Both the position numbers and the translations under genes were made by a program. From JBDRED01 sp043820025 [NCBI: Elusimicrobiota bacterium] (GTDB taxonomy: Bacteria > RUG730 > JBDRED01), in contig JBDRED010000019.1 in the NCBI GenBank assembly GCA_043820025.1, positions 1 to 24,661 on the forward strand: DNA of 24,661 nt, given 5' to 3'. The notes beneath the pieces were generated by a model. That model was not told where the DNA came from. It ran no database searches and saw only the letters and a list, made by a program, of their open reading frames with translations. Shown here one piece after another: positions 7,529 to 16,034 of the stretch (positions are counted from its first letter, which is position 1; each line of letters begins with the position of its first letter).

Positions 7529-8570
7529 TGTCTTCTCCTAATATTATAGATACATCAACAAACCGCGATGAATCTGTTTCTGTGTACACCTCTTTGCAGT
7601 GAAGTATATCAGCGACCGCCTTTGCGTTATTCCAATTCCCCAGCCTGTCTATAACCATGGTCACAGGCTGTATTATATCATAATTTCCCCAGTTTTGCAC
7701 ATCAACGCCGGCCTCGCGCAAAGTGCTTGTTACAGCCAACGCCATACCGCTTTTTGAAGAAGCGTTTAGCACTTCAACGCTTATTATTTTTTTTGCGCGC
7801 CCTGTATTAACATTCTCAAAAAGTTCTTTTATATAACTATCCATATTAACTGTCTGCGCGTCCTGATCAGCTGTTATGTGTATTGGAATAATATTATTCT
7901 CATCAAAATACTTTTGTTCCGCAAATAAAGCTGCTGTATCCATCCATGAAAGGAATGCGTGCGTATTTTTTATTTGCCGTAGAAAAAACATAACTCTCTT
8001 TTTAGGAGAAGTATTATATAATTTTATCAGAATACTTTTTAACAGTCGTGTATCATTGCGTAAGCTCGTCTCTTCATGATTGCCGGCGCCGTCAATTATC
8101 ATTGCCCATAGTTCGTCAATTTCTTCGCCGGTAAAAACCCTTCTTCCTCCAAATTCTATGCCGTCCAAATCATGTATAATGTTTTTTAATTTCTCGTAAT
8201 TAAGGTACATGCAATGAGGGATGTTTAAACCAAACTTTTCTTCGTATATTTTTAAGAGCACTTCACAGCTTTCTTTTCTGTTTCCGGTTTTTGAAAACAA
8301 TATTCGCGTTCTCCATAGGTTGCCGTCATAAGGCAGTCTTGTATCAGGAGACATTGAGCAAAGAATATAATTTCTGTTTCCGGGATTATATCTAAATAAC
8401 ATAATGCCTTTCAATGGATACGCCGCATTATCGTCAATAATATAAACCATGCCTAATATCTTCTCATTTTGCCGTATATACCGCGCAAAATTACTCTTAG
8501 CGACAAAACTAACTGAGTTTATTATTCCGATTATTATTATTCCTAATATTAACCATTTTAATATTTTCAT
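7515..8570 (-). CDS. LCP-like/LytR_C-domain membrane protein with degenerate LCP site
   Basis: A 351-residue single-pass protein: residues 5-20 are a membrane segment and the rest is probably extracytoplasmic. Residues about 40-240 follow the LytR-CpsA-Psr layout, including a strand-loop SMSPDT at 72-77 where LCP enzymes have SIPRDT, and FGLNIPHCMYLNYEKLKNIIHDLDGIEF, which matches the 'gi.id.yv.vd...lvd.lGGv' stretch. The Arg of PRDT and the R-x-D pair that hold the pyrophosphate are missing, so phosphotransferase activity is unlikely. Residues about 259-345 (VEVLNASSKSGMALAVTSTL onward) are a good LytR_C domain. AGGAG upstream of the ATG at 8570 supports the start. LCP proteins attach glycopolymers to cell walls; this one may only bind a wall or glycan component. 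It sits between yqeK and rsfS. Confidence 0.75.
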   Translation of the reverse strand: MKILKWLILGIIIIGIINSVSFVAKSNFARYIRQNEKILGMVYIIDDNAAYPLKGIMLFRYNPGNRNYILCSMSPDTRLPYDGNLWRTRILFSKTGNRKESCEVLLKIYEEKFGLNIPHCMYLNYEKLKNIIHDLDGIEFGGRRVFTGEEIDELWAMIIDGAGNHEETSLRNDTRLLKSILIKLYNTSPKKRVMFFLRQIKNTHAFLSWMDTAALFAEQKYFDENNIIPIHITADQDAQTVNMDSYIKELFENVNTGRAKKIISVEVLNASSKSGMALAVTSTLREAGVDVQNWGNYDIIQPVTMVIDRLGNWNNAKAVADILHCKEVYTETDSSRFVDVSIILGEDIGNN

Positions 8571-8678
8571 CTATCAAGCGCTCCTGAGAATATTATTCCT
8601 TAGCAATTAAACGTTCCGTTTATAACTATAAAAGCATATTATTGAGCCTGCCGTAATGCGTTTTTTAAATTACTCCAA

Positions 8679-9260
8679 TCAATACTTGCATCCTTTTGTA
8701 ACTATATCATTCCATGCGTCAATTGTTTCCCCGCACATATAACCTTTATAATCTAACACGGTTCTTATCTTACTAATAAACGCAAGCTCTAACGCTTTAT
8801 CAAGATGCCTATACGCGTATCTTCTTATTTCATTCACGCCATCGAATTTTCTAAGCGGCTCTATGCAGTCAGAGACAAATATTATTTTGTCTATCAGCGA
8901 CATATTCTTACAGCCTGTTGTATGGCGCTTCACAGCGTTAAGAATTTTATTATTTTTTATTCCAAATAAATTCGCGGCTATCTGTTCTCCCGCATAACTA
9001 TGAATAACTCCCGGCGCGCGCGCAAGCAATGTTTTAAAATTAGGAATTTTGTCCGGGTTTACGCCAAAGTCAGGCAGATGCGCAAATGGTATATCCTTTG
9101 CTGAATCGTGCAGGTACCCCGCTATCTCGCAATCATTCTCGTTTTCGCCATAGCGCGCTCCCAAAGCCTTTGCTATACGCGCAACATGCGCAGAATGCTT
9201 AAAACGCCTTTCTGTCATTAATGTTTGCAGTGTGTATTTTATATCGTCTGGTGATTTCAT
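8679..9260 (-). CDS. yqeK: YqeK-type HD-domain nucleotide hydrolase
   Basis: HD-superfamily protein of the YqeK family, which hydrolyses diadenosine tetraphosphate symmetrically. Seen: an N-terminal RFKHSAHVARIAKALG carrying the first His, the HD pair in IAGYLHDSAKDIPF, an RAPGVIHSYAGEQIA segment and KRHTTGCKNMSLIDKIIFVSD with the later His and Asp of the di-iron site. Length 193 is typical. The ATG shares 4 bases (ATGA) with the stop of nadD and has no ribosome site of its own, so translation is probably coupled to nadD. NadD next to YqeK is a widespread pairing. Confidence 0.93.
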   Translation of the reverse strand: MKSPDDIKYTLQTLMTERRFKHSAHVARIAKALGARYGENENDCEIAGYLHDSAKDIPFAHLPDFGVNPDKIPNFKTLLARAPGVIHSYAGEQIAANLFGIKNNKILNAVKRHTTGCKNMSLIDKIIFVSDCIEPLRKFDGVNEIRRYAYRHLDKALELAFISKIRTVLDYKGYMCGETIDAWNDIVTKGCKY

Positions 9261-9838
9261 ATTTTGTTTGTGTATAATTTATGTCTTTTTATATATTCTT
9301 CTATCTTGCGCGGAGCTAAGTACTTAATGCTTTTTTTTTCTGCGCATTTTTTTCTTATATCAGTTGCTGAAATTCCCTGCTGAATGTCTTGCGCGTATTT
9401 TACCTTTTTCAAAAGCTTATTTGTGTTTTTTATTTCACTGCCAATTCTTTTTATAACAATGAACTCGCACATATCCAGCAGCGCTTCTTTTTTTCTCCAT
9501 TTATTAATAGCCAGGAAGGAATCCGCGCCTATGATAAAATATATTTTATCTTTTGAATATTTTGCCTTAAAATACTCGATGGCCTGATATGTGTACCTGT
9601 ATTCTCCGGACAATTCAAGCGGAGAAACGCGAAAATATTTATTATCAGCTATTGAGACAGCTATCATTCTATATCTATCCAAAGCAGGCGCTAATCCTTT
9701 TATTGACTTATGCGGCGGCTTGCCTGCAGGCACAAAAATTATTTGTTCAAGATCAAACTTTTGACGAACCGCTTCAGCGATTATTAAATGCCCGTTATGT
9801 ATTGGGTTAAAGGATCCGCCAAAAATTCCAATATTCAT
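9257..9838 (-). CDS. nadD: Nicotinate-nucleotide adenylyltransferase
   Basis: Joins nicotinate mononucleotide with ATP to form deamido-NAD in NAD synthesis. The nucleotidyltransferase motif GGSFNPIHNGHL is at residues 6-17, including the HxGH signature. FVPAGKPPHK, the IIGADSF loop and the C-terminal ISATDIRKK are also typical. The start at 9838 gives 193 residues beginning MNIGIFGG, as in most homologues, and has AAGGGAG five bases upstream. An in-frame ATG at 9880 would add 14 residues and lacks a well-placed ribosome site. It lies 78 bases after proA and overlaps yqeK by 4. Confidence 0.96.
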   Translation of the reverse strand: MNIGIFGGSFNPIHNGHLIIAEAVRQKFDLEQIIFVPAGKPPHKSIKGLAPALDRYRMIAVSIADNKYFRVSPLELSGEYRYTYQAIEYFKAKYSKDKIYFIIGADSFLAINKWRKKEALLDMCEFIVIKRIGSEIKNTNKLLKKVKYAQDIQQGISATDIRKKCAEKKSIKYLAPRKIEEYIKRHKLYTNKI

Positions 9839-9916
9839 AAAAACTCCCTTTACCGGCGTAAGCAATGAATTATTATCCATTGCTTTTATTCATTTTCCTT
9901 CCTTCAATTCTCTATT

Positions 9917-11182
9917 CTATTCCCTTATCTGTCCGTTCCCAAATATAATATATTTATAGCTCGTAAGTTCCTTTATCCCCATAGGGCCCCGCGCATGCAG
10001 TTTTTGCGTCGAGATTCCTATCTCAGCGCCAAGTCCGAACTCGCCGCCGTCTGTAAATCTTGTTGAAGCGTTCCAATACACTGCCGCAGCGTCAATATTC
10101 ATTAAAAAGATATGCGCGCGGTTCTTATCTTTAGTGACAATCGCCTCAGAATGGCCTGATCCATGCTCCTGCACATGCTTAATCGCATCGCCCATGCTGT
10201 CTACTACTCGAATGGCTAGAACAAGCGATAAATATTCCGTATCCCAATCTTCCGGAACAGCATGCTCCGACGCGATACCCTGATTCATCAATATTTTATA
10301 CGCTTTTTCGCATGCTTTTAGCGTTACGCCTGCTTCTCTTAATTTTTTACTTATAAGAGGCAGGAACTTTTCAGCAATATCCTTATGCACAAGCAATGAC
10401 TCCATTGCATTGCAGACTCCCGGCCTCTGCGCCTTTGCGTTAAACGCGATTGACACTGCCATATCAATATCAGCCTGCTTATCAATATATGTATGGCAAA
10501 TGCCTTCTCCATGCTGTATCACAGGTATCTTTGAATAAGAAACTATTGTATCTATCATACTATGACTGCCCCTTGGAATAATTACGTCTATATATTTATT
10601 AAGCTCTAGTAGTTCCTTTATAGCCTCTCTGTCAGTTGTGTCTATAAACTGGATCGCGCCGTTAGGAAGCCCCGCCTCATATCCTGCCTTGGAGATTATC
10701 TGCGCAAGCGCGTGATTAGAGTTTAATGCTTCGGACCCTCCTCGTAAAATAACCGCGTTCCCTGATTTTATACAAAGAACGGTTGTATCAACCGTTACAT
10801 TTGGGCGAGACTCATAAATTATTCCAATAACTCCTAATGGCACTCTTAATTTTTTTATTACTAATCCGTTAGGCCTGTTTATTGTTTCTAATATTTCGCC
10901 GACAGGATCTTTGAGCGCGATTATCTCGCGCACGCTTTTCGCGATATTTTTCACTCTTTCCTTTGTAAGCGTCAGCCTGTCAATCAGCGCCTCATTCAAC
11001 CCGGCGTCTTTAGCTGCTTGAACGTCAATTTCATTCTTGAAGATTATATCATCCATATTTTCCTCAAGAGCTTTTGCAATAGCCTCCAAAATCTCATTTT
11101 TCTTCTCACTGCTCAGGCCCATCATCATGCGCGACGCTTCTTTAGCGGCCTGCGCCTGCCCTATAATATTTGACTTACTCAT
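9917..11182 (-). CDS. proA: Glutamate-5-semialdehyde dehydrogenase (gamma-glutamyl phosphate reductase)
   Basis: Second step of proline synthesis: NADPH-dependent reduction of gamma-glutamyl phosphate to glutamate-5-semialdehyde. Length 421 is typical. Seen: PLGVIGIIYESRPNVTVD, the GNAVILRGGSEA loop, PVIQHGEGICHTYID and the catalytic Cys257 in QRPGVCNAMESLLVH. The end GPMGIKELTSYKYI is also family-typical. GAGGTGAAAT before the ATG at 11182 is a strong ribosome site. It is the first gene of the minus-strand cluster. The usual partner proB is not in the window. Confidence 0.97.
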   Translation of the reverse strand: MSKSNIIGQAQAAKEASRMMMGLSSEKKNEILEAIAKALEENMDDIIFKNEIDVQAAKDAGLNEALIDRLTLTKERVKNIAKSVREIIALKDPVGEILETINRPNGLVIKKLRVPLGVIGIIYESRPNVTVDTTVLCIKSGNAVILRGGSEALNSNHALAQIISKAGYEAGLPNGAIQFIDTTDREAIKELLELNKYIDVIIPRGSHSMIDTIVSYSKIPVIQHGEGICHTYIDKQADIDMAVSIAFNAKAQRPGVCNAMESLLVHKDIAEKFLPLISKKLREAGVTLKACEKAYKILMNQGIASEHAVPEDWDTEYLSLVLAIRVVDSMGDAIKHVQEHGSGHSEAIVTKDKNRAHIFLMNIDAAAVYWNASTRFTDGGEFGLGAEIGISTQKLHARGPMGIKELTSYKYIIFGNGQIRE

Positions 11183-11263
11183 ATTTCACCTCTTTATTCG
11201 TTTCGCGCGGCGCGTAATGCGCTGAGCGGATTATTATAATATTCCAGCCTCTGTATTTTGTAT

Positions 11264-11292
11264 ATTATATAATAACCTTCTGTGTTGTTCAA
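11264..11292 (-). promoter_or_regulatory. Promoter of the proA-nadD-yqeK-lcp-rsfS-argS cluster
   Basis: On the minus strand TTGAAC, a 17-base spacer and a perfect TATAAT. Predicted start is near 11257, leaving a leader of about 75 bases before proA. A second TATAAT at 11233-11238 on the same strand has no good -35. Confidence 0.55.
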
Positions 11293-11304
11293 TTATTATC
11301 TTCA

Positions 11305-11333
11305 TTGCGTTATACGGATATAATTTGTAAAAT
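11305..11333 (+). promoter_or_regulatory. Candidate promoter for the endonuclease Q gene
   Basis: TTGCGT, 17 bases, then TAAAAT. The -35 is only a partial match. A perfect TATAAT at 11319-11324 lies nearby but has no matching -35, so the exact start is uncertain. Confidence 0.3.
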
Positions 11334-11407
11334 AAGAACAAGTTTAAAATCTTATCTGATTTGAATATTTTTTTAACTATTACAAAATAAAATAACCGGG
11401 AAATTTT

Positions 11408-12802
11408 ATGAAATTTATAGCTGATTTTCACATTCATTCTCATTATTCCATGGCTACAAGCAAAAAACTCACGCCTGAACATCTTGATTATTGGGCAAAA
11501 ATAAAAGGCATTAATATTATTGGCACAGGCGACTGCATACACCCGGGCTGGCTTAATGAACTAAAGGAAAAGCTCGAGCCTTGCGGAAACGGGCTCTTTA
11601 AACTTAAACCCGCTTATATATTACAGGATGAAACTATTCCTAAAACCTGCCCTGATATACAGCCGTTATTTATGCTCACAGGCGAAATAAGCAGTATTTA
11701 TAAAAAAGCCGGCAAAGTAAGGAAGGTGCATAATGTATGCGTGTTCCCGAGCTTTGAAGCAGTAGAAAAAGTTCAGTCAAAACTAGACGTAATCGGGAAT
11801 ATTAGATCCGACGGCAGGCCTATTCTGGGCCTGGATGCGAAGAACGTTCTTGAATTAACTCTTGAATCAGCTGAGAACTCCTTTGTTATACCTGCTCATA
11901 TTTGGACTCCTTGGTTTTCCGTGTTAGGCGCAAAATCAGGTTTTGATAATTTGGAAGAATGCTATGAAGATTTAACTAAACATATTTTTGCTGTTGAGAC
12001 CGGTTTATCCAGCGACCCGCCCATGAACTGGGCGTGCAGTTTCTTGGATAAGTTTAGGCTTGTGTCAAACTCAGACTGCCATTCGCCTGACAAGCTCGGC
12101 CGCGAGGCGAATATATTTGACACTGAATTAAGTTATAACGGGATATATAACGCTCTCAAAAATGATAAAGGTTTTATCGGCACAATCGAATTTTTCAGCC
12201 AGGAAGGAAAGTATCATTATGACGGCCATAGAAAATGCAATATTTCTTGGGACCCGCTTGAAACATTGAAACACGGCGGTATTTGCGCTGTATGCGGAAA
12301 ACCTGTCACAAAGGGCGTAATGTACCGAGTCGCAGAACTAGCTGACAGAAACCCTGATGATCCCTCTGTCCCAAAAAAGATATTTTATTCTAAAACAAGC
12401 CTCATAAATATTATTGCAGAAACACTGCGGAAGAATGTAACTGCGAAAGCAGTTGCCCAAGAATATTTCAAAACAATAAATCTGCTTGGATGTGAATTTG
12501 ATATACTACTTAATATTCCATTAGAAGATATAAAGAATAAGGCCGGATATTTATTAGCGGAAGCTTTGCGCCGCCAACGCTTGGGCGAAATACATATTGT
12601 TGATGGTTTCGACGGAGAGTTTGGCCATATCTCAATGTTCAAGAATAACGAAATTCAAAAACTATCAACCGGCCCCGAACTACTAAATACCAACACTGCC
12701 TCAAAGCAAAGAAACAGCGTTACATTTAATATTAAAGAATTTAAAAAACAACAATTAAAAAAGAAAAAAGAAACCGAACCCAAAGAATTGTCTCTCTTTT
12801 GA
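11408..12802 (+). CDS. Endonuclease Q family (PHP-domain) DNA repair nuclease
   Basis: EndoQ family (TIGR00375-like). Characterised members cut DNA 5' of deaminated bases such as hypoxanthine and uracil, and at abasic sites. The PHP metal site starts the protein: ADFHIHSHYSMATSKKL (Asp6, His8, His10). Further PHP motifs are TGDCIHPGW, GEISSIYK, VIPAHIWTPWFS and SNSDCHSPDKLGREANIF. The family-specific zinc segment follows at about 272-317: KYHYDGHRKCNISWDPLET, then CAVCGKP and KGVMYRVAELADRN. A C-terminal region with helix-hairpin-helix-like features (EVGLL-type, here LLAEALRRQRLGEI) is present. Length 464 is longer than usual because of a Lys-rich tail ending in ELSLF, which resembles a beta-clamp-binding motif. 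GGGA before the ATG supports the start. It stands alone between divergent proA and a downstream MFS gene. Confidence 0.9.
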   Translation: MKFIADFHIHSHYSMATSKKLTPEHLDYWAKIKGINIIGTGDCIHPGWLNELKEKLEPCGNGLFKLKPAYILQDETIPKTCPDIQPLFMLTGEISSIYKKAGKVRKVHNVCVFPSFEAVEKVQSKLDVIGNIRSDGRPILGLDAKNVLELTLESAENSFVIPAHIWTPWFSVLGAKSGFDNLEECYEDLTKHIFAVETGLSSDPPMNWACSFLDKFRLVSNSDCHSPDKLGREANIFDTELSYNGIYNALKNDKGFIGTIEFFSQEGKYHYDGHRKCNISWDPLETLKHGGICAVCGKPVTKGVMYRVAELADRNPDDPSVPKKIFYSKTSLINIIAETLRKNVTAKAVAQEYFKTINLLGCEFDILLNIPLEDIKNKAGYLLAEALRRQRLGEIHIVDGFDGEFGHISMFKNNEIQKLSTGPELLNTNTASKQRNSVTFNIKEFKKQQLKKKKETEPKELSLF

Positions 12803-12847
12803 GGCTTTTTTATAATTTGTCAAAACCGCTTCTGATGTTTTCAATTC

Positions 12848-12877
12848 TTTACAAACTTGAAAAATAATTACTATAAT
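12848..12877 (+). promoter_or_regulatory. Promoter of the MFS gene, probably giving a leaderless mRNA
   Basis: TTTACA, an 18-base spacer and TATAAT at 12872-12877. The -10 overlaps the first ATG (12876), so that ATG cannot be inside the transcript. The next ATG at 12885 is 7 bases after the -10, where transcription should begin. Confidence 0.5.
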
Positions 12878-12884
12878 GCGCATA

Positions 12885-14039
12885 ATGAGTACCGTTGAAA
12901 ATAAAACCAGTAGAAATATTTATATCTTAGGCTTTGTCTCTCTTTTTACGGATATTTCAACGCAGATGATCTATCCTCTGATGCCTGAATTTTTAGTCAG
13001 CCTGGGAGCAAGCACAACAATTATCGGAGTAATAGAAGGCATTGCAGAAAGCACAGCGTCAATACTACGCACCATTTTCGGCAACCTGTCGGATAAACTA
13101 AAAAAAAGAAAGCTTTTTATATTTTTAGGTTATGGATTATCAACTCTCTCAAAACCATTTTTATTCTTTGCTAATTCATGGACAACTGTTCTTGTTGTTA
13201 AGTTTTTCGACCGCACAGGCAAGGCCATGCGCGCTCCGTCGAGAGACGCTCTAATTTCATCATCCGCTAATCATAAAATGAAGGGGTCTGCATTCGGTAT
13301 TCATAGAGCGATGGACAGAACAGGCGCGTTATTAGGCCCGTTATTGGCTCTTGTAATATTACATTTCTCGAGTAATAACCTGCGCCTTGTTTTTATTCTT
13401 TCCGTTATTCCCGGTATTATATCAGTTCTTTTTATTAAATTCGCGAAAGAGGCCCAAATAGAATCGGCTATTGACTCCTCGCGAATCAAGTCAATCAAGA
13501 GTAAGCCGTTTATTATGTTTTTAACTGCTATCACAGTATTTACTCTAGGGAATTCTTCAAATGTCTTTCTAATATTAAAGGCGCGGGAAGCCGGCCTTCC
13601 TTTATTATTAATACCTTTTATTTGGGCAGTGTACAATTTATTCTGCAGCGTCACAGCGCCTATGCTTGGATCTCTATCCGATAAAGTTGGCAGAAGGCCA
13701 ATAATTATAATTTCATTTTTATACTACGCTTTGATTTATTTTCTTTTCGGCATAAGCGCGTCATTAATAATGGTCTGGATACTCTTCTGCGGATATGGAG
13801 TATATTATGGATTGTCGGAAGGGATATTCCGCGCTTACATCGCAGATCTTATTGAGCCGAGCGCGCGCGCAACAGCATACGGAATGTTTAATACCGCAAT
13901 CGGCCTTGCGTTATTTCCCGCGTCGCTTATTATGGGAACTATGTGGCATACCTTTGGGAGTAAATACGCATTCCTTTTATGTTCTATCTTCAGCCTTCTG
14001 GGTTTTTTGATTTTTCTGTTCAGCAGTCAAAAAGATTAA
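12885..14039 (+). CDS. Major facilitator superfamily transporter
   Basis: A 384-residue integral membrane protein with about 11-12 hydrophobic segments in two halves. MFS motif A is visible after the second helix (GNLSDKLKKRK) and again in the second half (GSLSDKVGRRP). The segment RDALISSSANHKMKGSAFGIHRAMDRTGALLGPLLAL is typical of a drug/metabolite-type MFS subgroup with unknown substrates. The start at 12885 is chosen because no ribosome site exists and the TATAAT box overlaps the upstream in-frame ATG at 12876, which would add only 3 residues. The 3' end overlaps the convergent small gene by 4 bases. Substrate and direction cannot be inferred. Confidence 0.9.
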   Translation: MSTVENKTSRNIYILGFVSLFTDISTQMIYPLMPEFLVSLGASTTIIGVIEGIAESTASILRTIFGNLSDKLKKRKLFIFLGYGLSTLSKPFLFFANSWTTVLVVKFFDRTGKAMRAPSRDALISSSANHKMKGSAFGIHRAMDRTGALLGPLLALVILHFSSNNLRLVFILSVIPGIISVLFIKFAKEAQIESAIDSSRIKSIKSKPFIMFLTAITVFTLGNSSNVFLILKAREAGLPLLLIPFIWAVYNLFCSVTAPMLGSLSDKVGRRPIIIISFLYYALIYFLFGISASLIMVWILFCGYGVYYGLSEGIFRAYIADLIEPSARATAYGMFNTAIGLALFPASLIMGTMWHTFGSKYAFLLCSIFSLLGFLIFLFSSQKD

Positions 14040-14356
14040 TCCATTAATCCGTATGAATAAGTCTCATATAATCTGTAAACCATCTCAAGGCCTGTGTATA
14101 CTGAAATCAGAGGGTTATCATTTGATGTAACCATTAGTTCAAGCTCATCAAGCGACACTAATTTTGATTCATTATGAACTTCGTCCTTTGAATGCATAAC
14201 CAGCCTTACAGGTTTATTAAAAAAATCTCCGAGTATGTATGTGTTTTTATCTTTAGGAGCGGCTCCTAATAGAATATAGTAATTGCCTGAAAATAATATT
14301 ATATCTCCAATATTAAGCTTATCCTGCTCATTTTTTACTTTATTATATATTCTCAT
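14036..14356 (-). CDS. Hypothetical 106-residue protein
   Basis: Not recognised. It is predicted soluble, acidic and without signal peptide or membrane segment. An N-terminal part (LNIGDIILFSGNYYILLGA) looks like a small beta-barrel beginning, and the middle is strand-rich. GAAGAGGA lies immediately before the ATG at 14356, unusually close, which leaves some doubt about the start. The stop overlaps the stop of the MFS gene by 4 bases, tail to tail. It follows the fibre-like gene on the same strand after a 78-base gap. Confidence 0.6.
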   Translation of the reverse strand: MRIYNKVKNEQDKLNIGDIILFSGNYYILLGAAPKDKNTYILGDFFNKPVRLVMHSKDEVHNESKLVSLDELELMVTSNDNPLISVYTGLEMVYRLYETYSYGLMD

Positions 14357-14434
14357 ATCCTCTTCTTTTTAATTTATTTTTAAATAATGCTACTATATTG
14401 TTTTCTATTGCATCATCGCAGCTAATATTCGATA

Positions 14435-15841
14435 TTAATTTTTCCATGCAAAAATACGAATATCGCCATTTGTTAAAACGATATTTGATGTTCCGTTATA
14501 CGCATACCCCCAGCTTCCTCCTCCTGCGCGCACATAAATACTAGAGCCATCATAACGCAATTGAGCGCCGCCCCACATGGAATCGTCTCCTTGAAAAGAT
14601 ATTGGGTAGTACATAGTTGAGCTCGAGTCAGCTCTCCAAACTATCTCTAATCTATTAAATATTGGGTTTGTTAATCCATGCGAAAGTGTGTATTGAGTAA
14701 TACCTGATGTTGTAAACCAGCCGCTGTCATAGTCAGGGCCATTACCATTCTGCCAGTTTCCCTTTCCACTGCCGTCAGATGTCCATACACTGCCGCTCGT
14801 TCCTGCGCTGTCTATCATATATTCGCCATTCTGGATTTTTGACGAAGATAATGTCCCATCCGCCAAATCTTGTAAATCTGCGTCAAGCCTTGCATTAGCT
14901 ACTGTCCCCTCTGTTAGATTATCCGCATTCGTCCATGGAGTAGATCCATTTGCGAGACTCTGCAAATCCGTATCCAATAAATTATTATTTATCGTTCCTG
15001 TATTGATATTATCCGCATCTGTCCACGGCGTTGTTCCGTCGTCTAATTTTCCTGTTCTTAAATTATCTACCTCTGCCTGCGTAAAATCATCCGCCGCTAT
15101 TGTAACACTGCTTATTGCTCCCACATCTCCGGCTATTGCTCCTGTTTTATCTATTTTACTCCACGCTATCATTGCGGCGGCATTTATGTCATCATTCGTT
15201 ATTGTCCCATTCGTTATCTCACTTCCTTCTATCATATCTCCCAGCTTTGTCACGCTCGTTGATAATCTTAGGTCTGATAATATTCCGCTCGTTATATCTT
15301 CCGCGTCTATTTCATCTGTTATTATTCCTGTTAATGCAGACCCGTCTCCCATAAATTTAACAGCCTTTATTGTGCCTGTGCTTTCTATATCTCCGTTTAT
15401 AGTTAACTGCGACGATGTTATACTTAAAGGCTCAGTATTCCCTATTTTAAAACTGATTGTTTCTCCGGCTTCTTTTCGCAAGCCTTCGGCTGTCTCTGAA
15501 TGCAGGGCATACGCGTCTGCGGTTATCTTATTTCTTGGAGTAAGAGTTCTGTCATTTACCATTGTCTCTATCCAATATTCTGCGCCTGACCAATCTATGC
15601 CTACAGGCTCTAACACACATCTAAACACCCCATTTGCCACATTTTGCGCTTTAAATTCCTGGCTCCATATTGGTGTTGTTTTATCTTCTTTGTCATACAA
15701 TAATATCTTAATATCCCTGGTCCCTGTTACTGCCGCGCCATATTCTTTTAATATCCCCCGATATGTAATCTCACTCGGCATTGCGCTGTATAACTGCCCT
15801 GTAAATAGTAATATAAATATTATGCCTAATATTTTTTTCAT
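14435..15841 (-). CDS. Secreted fibre-like repeat protein
   Basis: A 468-residue protein with a clear signal peptide (residues 1-20, MKKILGIIFILLFTGQLYSA). Residues about 27-106 are a module also found inside the 1209-residue protein at 19835-23464 (GTRDIKILLYD, IDW, YWIE, PRNKI). A linker with KFMGDGSALTGI resembles collar or tail-fibre segments. Then come Thr/Asp-rich repeats, including two copies of a unit containing PWTxADNxxxGT and DLQxLAxG. The last about 95 residues, from YDSGWFTTSGITQYTLSHGL, form a separate C-terminal domain ending NGDIRIFAWK, which is repeated in the relic at 17361-17530. AGGAGG before the ATG at 15841 is a strong ribosome site. Likely a surface or extracellular structural or binding protein; partner unknown. 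No FlgD/T9SS-like tail is present. Confidence 0.8.
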   Translation of the reverse strand: MKKILGIIFILLFTGQLYSAMPSEITYRGILKEYGAAVTGTRDIKILLYDKEDKTTPIWSQEFKAQNVANGVFRCVLEPVGIDWSGAEYWIETMVNDRTLTPRNKITADAYALHSETAEGLRKEAGETISFKIGNTEPLSITSSQLTINGDIESTGTIKAVKFMGDGSALTGIITDEIDAEDITSGILSDLRLSTSVTKLGDMIEGSEITNGTITNDDINAAAMIAWSKIDKTGAIAGDVGAISSVTIAADDFTQAEVDNLRTGKLDDGTTPWTDADNINTGTINNNLLDTDLQSLANGSTPWTNADNLTEGTVANARLDADLQDLADGTLSSSKIQNGEYMIDSAGTSGSVWTSDGSGKGNWQNGNGPDYDSGWFTTSGITQYTLSHGLTNPIFNRLEIVWRADSSSTMYYPISFQGDDSMWGGAQLRYDGSSIYVRAGGGSWGYAYNGTSNIVLTNGDIRIFAWKN

Positions 15842-15946
15842 AAATGATCCTCCTGTCTTTATTACGCTTACATATTAGACAGACAGAAGATAATTTTGTT
15901 CCAGATATTTGCAATTAAAGCAATTTTAGCAAAAGTGTATCTAATA

Positions 15947-15975
15947 TTGACAAATTTGGGAAATTATTATATATA
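15947..15975 (+). promoter_or_regulatory. Sigma70-like promoter of the first DUF4143-type ATPase
   Basis: Perfect TTGACA, a 17-base spacer and TATATA. Predicted start is near 15982, about 50 bases before the ATG, with AAAGGAG in the leader. Confidence 0.65.
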
Positions 15976-16034
15976 TATAAATATCACTAGTGAATTTTAT
16001 ATATTTCTTTCATTTTCACTAAAAGGAGCTGATA

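Noticed and set aside
9839-9880. Upstream ATG extending nadD by 14 residues
   Set aside because: No ribosome site at proper spacing, whereas the ATG at 9838 has AAGGGAG and gives the normal N-terminus.
11234-11542. Minus-strand frame spanning the proA/endonuclease Q intergenic region
   Set aside because: Overlaps both divergent promoters and the start of the endonuclease Q gene; no ribosome site or recognisable protein features.
12790-12815. CTC...GAG followed by a T-run after the endonuclease Q gene as a terminator
   Set aside because: Stem of only 3 base pairs; too weak to call.
14820-15050. Repeats in the fibre-like gene considered as a tandem DNA repeat or CRISPR-like array
   Set aside because: They are in-frame protein repeats of about 35 residues with diverged DNA, not short identical repeats with spacers.
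15003-15878. A 291-codon open frame on the plus strand
   Set aside because: It is antisense to the secreted fibre-like gene, which has a signal peptide, strong ribosome site and a paralogous relic. The frame reflects the repetitive composition of that gene.
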